This document shows positions 1 to 6,370 of a stretch of 37,340 nucleotides of DNA, in pieces. Numbering within the stretch: position 1 is the stretch's first letter; each line of letters starts with the position of its first letter. Both the position numbers and the translations under genes were made by a program. This DNA is from Sulfitobacter sp. (lineage in GTDB: Bacteria; Pseudomonadota; Alphaproteobacteria; Rhodobacterales; Rhodobacteraceae), in contig JAGXHE010000035.1 in assembly GCA_024636445.1 (NCBI GenBank), positions 1-37,340 of the forward strand, written 5' to 3'. A model generated the notes under the pieces. It saw nothing but the letters and a program-made list of their open reading frames with translations, had not been told where the DNA came from and ran no database searches.

Positions 1-293
1 ATGCAGATAAGGACTGGGCGCAGGCCGTGCGGCTGATGGGCGCGGCCCTGCCCCGGCTCGCGGAATGCGGCGGAAGCCATGCCCAGCGCGATCTGTTCGA
101 GCAAATCCATCTGGATGCGCTGATGGAAAACGGCGACGTGGCACGGGCACAGCAGGTTTTGGAAATGCGGCGCACCTATGATCCTGATGGCGTGCCGCTG
201 AACCTTATGCTGGCCGAAGTCTACGCCCGCAACGGCCTGCCGGAATTGGCCGCGCAAGCACAGGCCCGCACTGCAGGAAGTTTGGCAACTTAG
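1..293 (+). CDS. TPR protein, TTC38-like, C-terminal fragment
   Basis: The reading frame is open from the left edge (first whole codon at base 3) and stops with TAG at 291-293, so only the last 96 or so residues are visible. The segment contains GGSHAQRDLFEQ, which I recognise as the conserved C-terminal signature of the TTC38 family of tetratricopeptide proteins. After it come helical TPR-like repeats rich in Ala and Leu (ARAQQVLEMRRTYDPDGVPL and a following helix pair). The family is generally soluble; no biochemical function is firmly assigned. Nothing in the visible part shows a catalytic motif. The gene points toward the following leftward pair, with about 90 bases between the stops and no clear terminator. 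The family call rests on one motif. Confidence 0.6.
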   Translation, partial: ADKDWAQAVRLMGAALPRLAECGGSHAQRDLFEQIHLDALMENGDVARAQQVLEMRRTYDPDGVPLNLMLAEVYARNGLPELAAQAQARTAGSLAT

Positions 294-384
294 CTGTCGC
301 TGTCGGCAGGCGCTGCCTCGTCCCTGATCAGACCAGCCTCGTCCCCGGTACCAGAGGTGTCAAGTTACCGGCCACGGTGTCGCA

Positions 385-1029
385 TCACACAGCGTCAGGC
401 TGGTTCGCCGGGGCAGCGCGTTCGAATGCGGGCAGCGCCATGCAGGCGTTGTGAATACGTGCGATGGTGGGGTAGGCATCCAGTGCCACGCCAAAGCGTT
501 CGTTGTTCAGCACCTGGGCGAACAGACACAAGTCGGCCAACCCAGGTGTTTCGCCGTGGCAATATGTGCCGGTCTGGGCCTCGGACGACAATCGCGTCTC
601 AAGGCTGGCCATGCCCTGCTCCGCCCATTTGCGGAACCACGCGGCCTTGCCGTCGGCATTGACGCCGTATTCGGTCTCCAGATGCTTGAGGATGCGCAGG
701 TTGTTCACCGGATGCACATCGAGCGCTATGATATGGGCAAGGCTGCGCACCCGAGCCCGACCCCACGCATCGGCGGGCAACAGCGGCGGCTGCGGATGAA
801 CCTCGTCCAGCCATTCGATGATCGCGAGCGATTGCGGCAGCGGGCCATCGTCGGTCACAAGGGTCGGCACCAAACCTTGCGGGTTCAAGGCCAGATGCGC
901 GGCGCCGCGTTGTTCATCCTTGAGCAGCGCGTGCGAGACGTAATCAAACTCCAACCCCTTGAGGTTCAGCGCGGCCCGTACCCGTGTCGAGGTGGAAGAG
1001 CGGAAATAGTTGTGCAGAACCAATGTCAT
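385..1029 (-). CDS. maiA: Zeta-class GST: maleylacetoacetate or maleylpyruvate isomerase
   Basis: A 214-residue cytosolic glutathione S-transferase of the zeta class, which isomerises the cis double bond of maleylacetoacetate or maleylpyruvate using glutathione as a cofactor. The N-terminal thioredoxin-like domain has the zeta signature SSTSTRVR at residues 11-18, followed by NPQGLVPTL and the glutathione-binding PQSLAIIEWL. The C-terminal helical domain carries NNLRILKHL and the DLCLFAQVLN segment typical of MaiA. Length matches the family. The start ATG overlaps the stop of the upstream FAA-hydrolase gene as ATGA, with AGGA 8 bases before it, so the two are translationally coupled. The pair performs consecutive steps of aromatic ring-fission product degradation. 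Whether the pathway is homogentisate or gentisate cannot be decided, since no dioxygenase is in view. Confidence 0.85.
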   Translation of the reverse strand: MTLVLHNYFRSSTSTRVRAALNLKGLEFDYVSHALLKDEQRGAAHLALNPQGLVPTLVTDDGPLPQSLAIIEWLDEVHPQPPLLPADAWGRARVRSLAHIIALDVHPVNNLRILKHLETEYGVNADGKAAWFRKWAEQGMASLETRLSSEAQTGTYCHGETPGLADLCLFAQVLNNERFGVALDAYPTIARIHNACMALPAFERAAPANQPDAV

Positions 1030-1721
1030 GCGCGCGATCCTATCGTCACTTTCAGCTCGCCGATACCATCCACGCCACCGGTGATCACGTCGCCCGTCTG
1101 CACCGCGCCTACGCCCGCGGGTGTGCCGGTCATCACGATATCGCCGGGGGCCAGCGTCATCGACTGGCTCAGCGTGGCGATGTGTTCGGACACCGGCCAG
1201 ATCAGATCGGCGATGTCGGCGTCCTGCCGCACCTCGCCGTTGACCGCCAGCCAGATACGCCCGTGTTCGAGGCTCGCCACATCCGCAATCGGAACGATGG
1301 GCGCAATCGGGGCGGAGTGGTCAAAGGCCTTGGCCCAATCCCATGGACGGCCCATTTTCTTGGCAACGCTTTGCAGATCTCGGCGGGTCAGGTCGATACC
1401 GACCGAAGCACCCCAGATGTGCGCAGGCACGTCGGCCACAGCAATATCGGCGCCGCCCTTGCCGATGGCGATGACCAGTTCGATCTCGAAATGCAGGTCT
1501 TCGGTCAGTGGCGGGTAGGGCACAGTGCAGGGGGTATCCACCACGGCATCCGCAGGCTTGGTGAAAAAGAACGGCGGATCGCGATCAGGGTCATTGCCCA
1601 TCTCGCGGGCGTGGGCGGCATAGTTGCGACCGACGCAAAAGATACGGCGCACGGGAAAGCGTTCGGGGCTGCCGGCAACGGCCAATGCAGCCTGAGGGGC
1701 GGGCGGAAAGACAAAGCTCAT
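1026..1721 (-). CDS. Fumarylacetoacetate hydrolase family protein (fumarylpyruvate hydrolase-like)
   Basis: A 231-residue FAA hydrolase family enzyme, which cleaves C-C bonds of 1,3-diketo acids such as fumarylpyruvate or fumarylacetoacetate with a divalent metal. Diagnostic segments are CVGRNYAAHAREMG near the N-terminus, the metal-ligand stretch DLHFEIELVIAIG, GVGIDLTRRDLQ-type sequence in the middle, and MTGTPAGVG near the C-terminus. The short, single-domain length resembles YcgM/NagK-type enzymes rather than the approximately 420-residue eukaryotic-type FAH. I chose the ATG at 1721 (MSFVFPP) because AGG lies 8 bases upstream; a longer reading to 1763 has no comparable ribosome site. It is first in a two-gene leftward unit with the zeta-class isomerase, which favours a shared ring-cleavage pathway. 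Substrate is inferred only. Confidence 0.85.
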   Translation of the reverse strand: MSFVFPPAPQAALAVAGSPERFPVRRIFCVGRNYAAHAREMGNDPDRDPPFFFTKPADAVVDTPCTVPYPPLTEDLHFEIELVIAIGKGGADIAVADVPAHIWGASVGIDLTRRDLQSVAKKMGRPWDWAKAFDHSAPIAPIVPIADVASLEHGRIWLAVNGEVRQDADIADLIWPVSEHIATLSQSMTLAPGDIVMTGTPAGVGAVQTGDVITGGVDGIGELKVTIGSRA

Positions 1722-1790
1722 GGAAGGGACCTTTCGAACAAATTTGCCCCAGTTGTGGGCCAAGGCGCTGCGATTGGCAAATCCCTGTGC

Positions 1791-3017
1791 TCAGGATTTC
1801 TCGAAGTCTTCAAGCAGATCTGCCACGCTTTGCTTGTGATCGCCGGGCGCCGCATCCAGCAGACTGCGCACGCAGAACATCCAGTGATCGCGCGCCATCT
1901 TGTCCGCCATGCAATAGGGCGCTGCGGCGCGAAAGCTGATGTTCAACAGTTGCAGCACCGTAAGACTTCGGTATTGCACACGCGGGCGCGACTTTGGTTG
2001 CAGACCGCCCTTGTATTGCAGGGCGGTGCTGACGCCGTTGCGCAGCCAGTTCAGGCAGTTGATCGCGGTAAACGGATCGTTGACACCCGGAGAAAGGGCA
2101 CGTGCGGCCATCTCGACCAGTTGGTCGATCATGAATGTGATGTCCTGCGCCTCGGTTTGCTCTTCTCCGACGGCAAAGCTGGCGCAGACCTTATCGCATA
2201 TCTCCGGGGTGGGGGCGCTGGCGGAATGTACCGTCAAAACAGTTTCATGCGAACTGACAAAGCCGCCGATACTGACGTTCACATCGATGACCCAATCATT
2301 TTTCTCGGCCATATCCGACAGCGCACTCAGGTCGAGCTGTTGAATATAGCCCGCCCGTCCAAGGCTCAGCTCGGTCTCGACCGCATCCTTGGCCGGAGTT
2401 TTTGCAGGTTCGCGGGTGCGGTCGGCCTGCTTGTCGATGACCCGCTCGATGCCGTCCTCAAGCCTGCGCCCCAGATCTGCGGAGATGTTCGACACGTTGA
2501 TGGTTTCGGGAATGTGATGCAGGAAATAGATCAGTGTCGCCACCGACGTCAGCATCAGCAAAATCGCCACCAGCATCGAATATTGCGGCACAAAGGATTC
2601 CAATCCGTCCGAACCGGAGCCTTGGACGCTGCGCAGGATCATCAGGCTGTAGACAAACGACGAGATCAGGATGCCCAAACTCACCTGATTGCCGCGATCA
2701 CGCATGAAGTTGCCGATCAGACGCGGCCCGAAATTGCCCGAGGCAAAGGACACCGCCACCATTGTGATCGAAAACATCACACCCGTGACCCCGATGATCG
2801 ATTGCGCTATCACCGCCAGCGTCTGCCGTGCGCCATCGACTTGCGTGTCGAGAAAATCGTCGGGCAACGCCACGGGCAGCATGTCTGGGTTGTGGTCGAT
2901 CCATTGCGTCAGCTCTGACAGCAACAAGGCCGCGAAGACCAAGGCAGATGGGATGAACCAGTAGCTGGACCGCACATCCTGTACGACTTTCAGAACATAG
3001 GCGCGAGATCCAAACAT
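1791..3017 (-). CDS. DUF2254 family membrane protein
   Basis: A 408-residue predicted inner-membrane protein that I assign to DUF2254, a family without established function. Four hydrophobic segments occupy the N-terminal half: around residues 17-37 (WFIPSALVFAALLLSEL), 75-100 (IAQSIIGVTGVMFSITMV), 115-135 (LGILISSFVYSLMIL) and 155-180 (LVAILLMLTSVATLIYFL). The C-terminal half is soluble and contains the family-like ALSPGVNDPFTAINCLNWL segment. The ATG at 3017 is chosen because GGAG sits 6 bases before it; an upstream TTG at 3029 lacks support. It is transcribed away from the FNT-family gene, and the shared intergenic region carries a mirrored EcfG-type promoter, so it is probably a general stress response target. 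Function unknown. Confidence 0.8.
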   Translation of the reverse strand: MFGSRAYVLKVVQDVRSSYWFIPSALVFAALLLSELTQWIDHNPDMLPVALPDDFLDTQVDGARQTLAVIAQSIIGVTGVMFSITMVAVSFASGNFGPRLIGNFMRDRGNQVSLGILISSFVYSLMILRSVQGSGSDGLESFVPQYSMLVAILLMLTSVATLIYFLHHIPETINVSNISADLGRRLEDGIERVIDKQADRTREPAKTPAKDAVETELSLGRAGYIQQLDLSALSDMAEKNDWVIDVNVSIGGFVSSHETVLTVHSASAPTPEICDKVCASFAVGEEQTEAQDITFMIDQLVEMAARALSPGVNDPFTAINCLNWLRNGVSTALQYKGGLQPKSRPRVQYRSLTVLQLLNISFRAAAPYCMADKMARDHWMFCVRSLLDAAPGDHKQSVADLLEDFEKS

Positions 3018-3084
3018 TATGCTCTCCAAAGAATTGCAAACTGCACCCTGTAGGGAAACCCGTCAACGGCAAGAGACGTTTTTG

Positions 3085-3116
3085 GGAACCAAACGTGAGG
3101 CAAAGTGTTTTGTTCG
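3085..3116. promoter_or_regulatory. Mirrored EcfG-type promoter between DUF2254 and FNT genes
   Basis: On the + strand GGAAC (3085-3089) is followed after 17 bases by GTTT (3107-3110), matching the known EcfG consensus GGAAC-N16/17-(c)GTT. On the - strand CGAAC (3116-3112) is followed after 17 bases by GTTT (3094-3091), the same layout with one -35 mismatch. Predicted + strand transcription would begin near 3117, which excludes an ATG at 3118 as a normally led start and supports 3142. The - strand leader would be about 65 bases. Direct observation for the motifs; promoter activity is inferred. Confidence 0.7.
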
Positions 3117-3141
3117 AATGACCAACCGGAACGAAGACAAA

Positions 3142-3990
3142 ATGGCATCTGTCCACGAGAATGATCCTGGCGCTGTGCCGCTGGAGGAAGAAATCGAGCG
3201 CGAGTCGGTCGAAGCGGCGGCCAAGCTGACTTCGAAACTGATTTACGAAGTGATACGCAGGGACGGCGAGGAAGAACTGGCACGCACCAAGCGGTCGTTA
3301 TTCTGGTCGGGCACGGCTGCGGGCATCATGATCAGCTTTTCAGTCTTGGGCGAAGCAATCTTGCGCACTTATCTGCCGAATGCCTCGTGGTCGTTCCTGA
3401 TCGAGAACTTTGGATATTCGCTGGGTTTCCTGCTGGTCATCTTGTGCCGCATGCAACTGTTCACCGAAAACACCATCACAACCGTGTTGCCGCTGATGGT
3501 AAAGCCGACGCCACACAATTTTGGCTGTGTTGCGAGGCTTTGGGCGATCGTGCTGGGTTCCAACGTCTTTGGTGCCTTCTGCATTGCGACGCTCTATGCC
3601 TACACGCCCGCTATCCCCGAAAATCTTGGCCCTGCACTGCTGTCGCTGTCCGAACATGCGGTGCGCATGCCAGCGGACCAAAGTTTCTTCCGCGCCATTC
3701 CGGCAGGGATTCTGGTGGCGGCGATCGTGTGGATGTTGCCTCAGGTCGGCGAGTCGGGATTTTTCATCATCCTGACGTTCACCTGGCTGATCGCTGCGGG
3801 CGACTTTACCCACGTCGTCGCAGGTTCGGTCGAAATGGCATATCTGGCGGTCCAAGGATTGATTGGCCCTTACGAAGCACTGTTCGAGTTCTTCCTCCCG
3901 GTGCTGGTCGGCAACATCGTCGGCGGCACGGCCGTTTTTGCGATGATTGCCTGGGGGCAGGTCAAGGACGACGTAGTCGAACGCAAGTGA
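3142..3990 (+). CDS. Formate/nitrite transporter (FNT) family membrane protein, YfdC-like
   Basis: A 282-residue protein of the formate/nitrite transporter family, pentameric inner-membrane channels for small monovalent anions. A charged N-terminal stretch (EEEIERESVEAAAKL) precedes the first membrane span (SGTAAGIMISFSVLGEAIL). Further spans follow, with LCRMQLFTENTITTVLPL as a family-typical re-entrant region and NIVGGTAVFAMIAWGQV near the end. The acidic/helical N-terminus resembles the YfdC branch rather than FocA or NirC, so the transported substrate is unknown. I prefer the ATG at 3142 because the EcfG-type promoter predicts transcription from about 3117; a GGAA lies 10 bases before this ATG. 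The alternative ATG at 3118 would be nearly leaderless. Divergent from the DUF2254 gene and convergent with the Crp/Fnr gene. Probably stress-induced by EcfG. Confidence 0.8.
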   Translation: MASVHENDPGAVPLEEEIERESVEAAAKLTSKLIYEVIRRDGEEELARTKRSLFWSGTAAGIMISFSVLGEAILRTYLPNASWSFLIENFGYSLGFLLVILCRMQLFTENTITTVLPLMVKPTPHNFGCVARLWAIVLGSNVFGAFCIATLYAYTPAIPENLGPALLSLSEHAVRMPADQSFFRAIPAGILVAAIVWMLPQVGESGFFIILTFTWLIAAGDFTHVVAGSVEMAYLAVQGLIGPYEALFEFFLPVLVGNIVGGTAVFAMIAWGQVKDDVVERK

Positions 3991-3995
3991 ATCGC

Positions 3996-4014
3996 TCTGC
4001 ACTGATGGTGCAGA
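3996..4014. terminator. Hairpin between convergent FNT and Crp/Fnr genes
   Basis: TCTGCAC (3996-4002) and GTGCAGA (4008-4014) form a perfect 7-bp stem with a 5-base loop, placed between the two convergent stop codons. There is no T-run on either strand, so intrinsic termination is only possible, not shown. Confidence 0.4.
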
Positions 4015-4028
4015 CGCAACCGGCACGC

Positions 4029-4757
4029 CTACATGATCGGGCGTTTCATCGGTGGCTCCAAAGTCATGCCTGCAGCGGAGGCCAAAGCGCCAAGATCATT
4101 CACGATCAGCATGTCATCGCCCCAATTCGCCAATTGACGGTTGCGCAGTTTGCTCAGCGTCTTGTTGGTGTGCACCAGCGACAGCCCCAGCGCATCAGCC
4201 AGATCCTGTTGTCGGAACGGCATCGGCATCACCCGGTCCTTGGCCAGACCCAACCCCTGGCCGCGCATCATGATTTTGCAAAGAGCCCAGGCGATTGCCT
4301 CGAATGCCGTACGCTGGCCGACAGAGGCCAGCGCCTCACCCAGAAAATGCTCTTCTGCGGCGGCCATCCACGTCAGATCAAAAGCGCGCTCGGGGTGGTT
4401 TCGAAAGAAGCTCCAGAATTCGTTGCGATCAAAGACGCATAGGGTCATCGGTGACGATGCCTCGACCGAATGTTGCATTTCGCCCATGATACCGGCCTGA
4501 AGTCCGATGAAATCTCCGGGAAAGACAAAATTGGTCACCTGCCGGTTGCCGTTTTCCAGCATCTTGTACCGCAACCCCATCCCTCGCAGGGCGGTATACA
4601 GCTGTGGGCTGTTCGACCCCTCCATCAGCAGCGTCGTACCTGGGTCCACCTCAAGCTCGCCCACCTTGAACTTTTGCATGAACCGCATTTCATCTTCGGT
4701 GAGATCGATGAACACATCGCTGCGCTGCAATGGACAGTTAAAGCATTTTGTCGCCAT
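4029..4757 (-). CDS. Crp/Fnr family transcriptional regulator
   Basis: A 242-residue regulator with the Crp/Fnr two-domain layout: an N-terminal cyclic-nucleotide-binding-like beta-roll (about residues 20-135, including FVFPGDFIGLQAG), a dimerisation helix, and a C-terminal winged helix-turn-helix (about 170-220, FRQQDLADALGLSLVHTNKT). The N-terminus has CFNC (Cys5 and Cys8), but the other cysteines expected of the Fnr 4Fe-4S site are not in the usual spacing, so an oxygen-sensing cluster is not supported. The ligand is unknown. It is divergent from the degenerate receiver gene; a 13-bp palindrome in the shared region could be its operator. Its position inside the GSR island suggests it feeds environmental input into, or is a target of, the stress response, but that is inference. 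Confidence 0.85.
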   Translation of the reverse strand: MATKCFNCPLQRSDVFIDLTEDEMRFMQKFKVGELEVDPGTTLLMEGSNSPQLYTALRGMGLRYKMLENGNRQVTNFVFPGDFIGLQAGIMGEMQHSVEASSPMTLCVFDRNEFWSFFRNHPERAFDLTWMAAAEEHFLGEALASVGQRTAFEAIAWALCKIMMRGQGLGLAKDRVMPMPFRQQDLADALGLSLVHTNKTLSKLRNRQLANWGDDMLIVNDLGALASAAGMTLEPPMKRPIM

Positions 4758-4776
4758 CTGTAAAAACTTTCAAAAC

Positions 4777-4789
4777 ACTATGTCATAGT
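4777..4789. promoter_or_regulatory. Perfect 13-bp palindrome, candidate operator
   Basis: ACTATGTCATAGT is a perfect 6+1+6 inverted repeat, 20 bases before the Crp/Fnr start and about 60 before the divergent degenerate receiver gene. It does not match the Fnr box (TTGAT-N4-ATCAA) or the Crp box, but lies where an autoregulatory site would be expected. Confidence 0.35.
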
Positions 4790-4851
4790 TTAATGCGCCA
4801 GTTCCCAGAGTATTCCATACAGAAGCCCTGTCAAATATCTGGGGGCAGTTG

Positions 4852-5232
4852 ATGACGACGAAATTTCTGGTCGTTCAGGGCGATGTACTGATTGCAGAGG
4901 ATCTGTCCCAGATCCTCTCCGACTGCATTCCTGAAGCGATCATATACCATGTGGACGATGTGACCACCGCAATTGATGCGTTGAGAACCAACGGCACGCC
5001 TGAAGTGGTGTTTCTGCTGGGCAGCGCTGCCAAATCGACTGAACCTTCCTTGATGGAACTGTTGATTGAACGCTGCATCACCGTGGTACGTGTCGGCGTG
5101 GAAAACCAGGCGTTCAGCGAAGTGCTGCACGACGGTTACCGCGCGCCCACCCCGTTCGCCACATGCGATATCGAGCGCGTGCTGGGCAACATCGGTCTGA
5201 CGCCGCAGGTGAACTGCCAAATTTCAGGCTAG
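4852..5232 (+). CDS. Small degenerate receiver-like protein (pseudo-receiver)
   Basis: A 126-residue soluble protein whose pattern follows a response-regulator receiver: strand FLVV, helix LIAEDLSQIL, strand EVVFLLG, strand ITVVRVG. Aligned by eye with the receiver of the neighbouring PhyR, every phosphorylation residue is replaced. The acidic pair Glu-Asp becomes Gln9-Gly10, the phosphoacceptor Asp becomes Leu56, the switch Thr becomes Val, and the conserved Lys becomes Cys (FATCDI). It therefore should not be phosphorylated in the ordinary way. The start ATG at 4852 has GGGGG 6 bases upstream; a TTG directly before it is discarded. It converges on phyR across a shared terminator. A role as a protein-protein modulator of PhyR or its kinase is attractive but unproven. 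I do not recognise a named family. Confidence 0.65.
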   Translation: MTTKFLVVQGDVLIAEDLSQILSDCIPEAIIYHVDDVTTAIDALRTNGTPEVVFLLGSAAKSTEPSLMELLIERCITVVRVGVENQAFSEVLHDGYRAPTPFATCDIERVLGNIGLTPQVNCQISG

Positions 5233-5241
5233 TAGATTTAT

Positions 5242-5273
5242 CCGCAGCAATCGGGCTTGCCCAAATGCTGCGG
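5242..5273. terminator. Bidirectional terminator between pseudo-receiver gene and phyR
   Basis: CCGCAGCA (5242-5249) pairs perfectly with TGCTGCGG (5266-5273), and an inner GGGC/GCCC pair extends the stem. It fills the 49-base gap between two convergent stops. A short AATTTT follows on the + strand. Confidence 0.65.
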
Positions 5274-5281
5274 AAGAATTT

Positions 5282-6097
5282 TCAGACCTTCAGCGTCGCC
5301 GTGGTCGAAAAGAACATCGCCTGGCTGACCGCAGACTTCACCTGATCTTCCTTGTAAGGCTTCGAGATCAGGAACGCAGGCTCGGGCCGTTCGCCCGTCA
5401 GCAGGCGTTCGGGATAGGCGGTGATGAAGATCACCGGCATATCTCCGAACTGACCCAACAGATCGTTCACCGCGTCGATGCCCGACGAGTTGTCGGCCAG
5501 ACGGATATCGGCCAGAATCAGATCGGGTTTGTCCGCAGTGCCAAGCGACAAGGCTTCGTCGCGGGTGCGTGCGATACCGGTGATCCGGTGGCCCAGGTCG
5601 CCGACAAGGTTTTCCAGATCCATCGCGATGATCGGCTCGTCCTCGATGATCAACACGCGCCCGGCGATACTGTCGGCCATCTCGCGGTGTGCGACGTTGA
5701 CCAGATGCTCGGCTTCGGACCGGTCGACATCCATGATGTTGGCAACGGCTTCGAAATCGAACTCTTCGATCGTGTGCAGCAACAGTGCCTCGCGGGTGTT
5801 GTCGGTCAGTTTGGACAGGTGCTTTTGTGCGGCGCCCTCCATCATGTCGTCGGACATGTCCATCGTATCGACCTTGCTGGCCTGCCACAGGACATGCAGC
5901 ACTTTGAACAATGCGGTCTTGGTGCGCAGGTTGGAGTCCATCGCGGAACTGTCCGCAAGAATCGTTTCCAAGGTAGCGGCGGCGTAGCGGTCGCCGCTGG
6001 TTTGCGAACCGGTCAACGCACGCGCATAGCGGCGCAGGAACGGCAGAGCCGACCCAATCTCGGCTGTGCGGTCCTGGCCAGTGCTTTCAGAAGTCAT
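5282..6097 (-). CDS. phyR: PhyR anti-anti-sigma response regulator of the general stress response
   Basis: A 271-residue PhyR. An EcfG-like sigma domain without promoter-binding ability occupies about residues 12-140, and a C-terminal receiver about 147-265. The receiver keeps Glu152-Asp153, the phosphoacceptor Asp197 in LILADIRL, Thr226 and Lys246 (ISKPY). IFITAYPERLL matches the FATGUY-type variant typical of PhyR. Known mechanism: phosphorylation frees the sigma-like domain, which captures NepR and releases EcfG. I chose the ATG at 6097 because GGGGA lies 8 bases upstream; the in-frame ATG at 6118 would leave almost no leader behind the predicted EcfG-type promoter at 6158-6133. Divergent from nepR-ecfG through a mirrored promoter, giving positive feedback. 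Very secure call. Confidence 0.96.
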   Translation of the reverse strand: MTSESTGQDRTAEIGSALPFLRRYARALTGSQTSGDRYAAATLETILADSSAMDSNLRTKTALFKVLHVLWQASKVDTMDMSDDMMEGAAQKHLSKLTDNTREALLLHTIEEFDFEAVANIMDVDRSEAEHLVNVAHREMADSIAGRVLIIEDEPIIAMDLENLVGDLGHRITGIARTRDEALSLGTADKPDLILADIRLADNSSGIDAVNDLLGQFGDMPVIFITAYPERLLTGERPEPAFLISKPYKEDQVKSAVSQAMFFSTTATLKV

Positions 6098-6126
6098 ATT
6101 TTTTTCCCCGAATTTCATATTTCTTG

Positions 6127-6158
6127 GGAACCAAACGCATCATGTGGTGTTTAGTTCC
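6127..6158. promoter_or_regulatory. Mirrored bidirectional EcfG promoter between phyR and nepR
   Basis: The + strand has GGAAC (6127-6131), 17 bases, GTTT (6149-6152). The - strand has GGAAC (6158-6154), 17 bases, GTTT (6136-6133). Each -35 is followed by nAAAC, which is the -10 of the opposite promoter, so one 32-bp near-palindrome holds two complete EcfG-type promoters. This predicts autoregulation of both phyR and nepR-ecfG and mutually exclusive polymerase binding. Leader lengths are roughly 30 bases for phyR and 45 for nepR. Confidence 0.9.
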
Positions 6159-6205
6159 CAACTAAGTGCGCAAAAGTACCGTTCTGATATTAGGCGAAAT
6201 TCAAA

Positions 6206-6370
6206 ATGACAAACAACGAACCCAATTCGGGAACACGCAAGCAGATCGACGACAACCTGCGTCGTGTGTTTCAGGAAAAGGTCGAGGAAGAGGTTCCCGA
6301 TCGCTTCAAGGATCTGCTGGCGCAGCTTCAGGAGCAAGACACCAACAAGGGGTCAGGTGACCAAAAATGA
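6206..6370 (+). CDS. nepR: NepR anti-sigma factor
   Basis: A 54-residue NepR, the anti-sigma factor that holds EcfG inactive until phosphorylated PhyR displaces it. The protein has the family pattern of two amphipathic helices: KQIDDNLRRVFQEKVEEEV and then the hallmark PDRF leading into KDLLAQLQEQ. Acidic tails surround the helices, as usual. Length is at the short end of the family. A weak ribosome site (AGGCGA) precedes the ATG. Its stop overlaps the ecfG start as ATGA, a coupling that keeps sigma and anti-sigma in step. Transcription is predicted from the mirrored EcfG-type promoter about 45 bases upstream, so the response induces its own inhibitor. Confidence 0.93.
   Translation: MTNNEPNSGTRKQIDDNLRRVFQEKVEEEVPDRFKDLLAQLQEQDTNKGSGDQK

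Noticed and set aside
984-2918. Long open frame on the + strand opposite the FAH and DUF2254 genes
   Set aside because: It is antisense to two well-supported genes and has low-complexity Arg/His/Gly composition typical of a shadow frame in G+C-rich DNA.
4029-4757. Oxygen-sensing Fnr with a 4Fe-4S cluster
   Set aside because: Only Cys5 and Cys8 are suitably placed; the remaining ligands expected of Fnr are absent.
4784-4805. GGAAC on the - strand upstream of the Crp/Fnr gene as an EcfG promoter
   Set aside because: No GTT-type -10 occurs at 16 or 17 bases; the bases there read ACAT or GACA.
6229-6255. GGAAC inside nepR as an internal EcfG promoter
   Set aside because: No -10 match at the required spacing.
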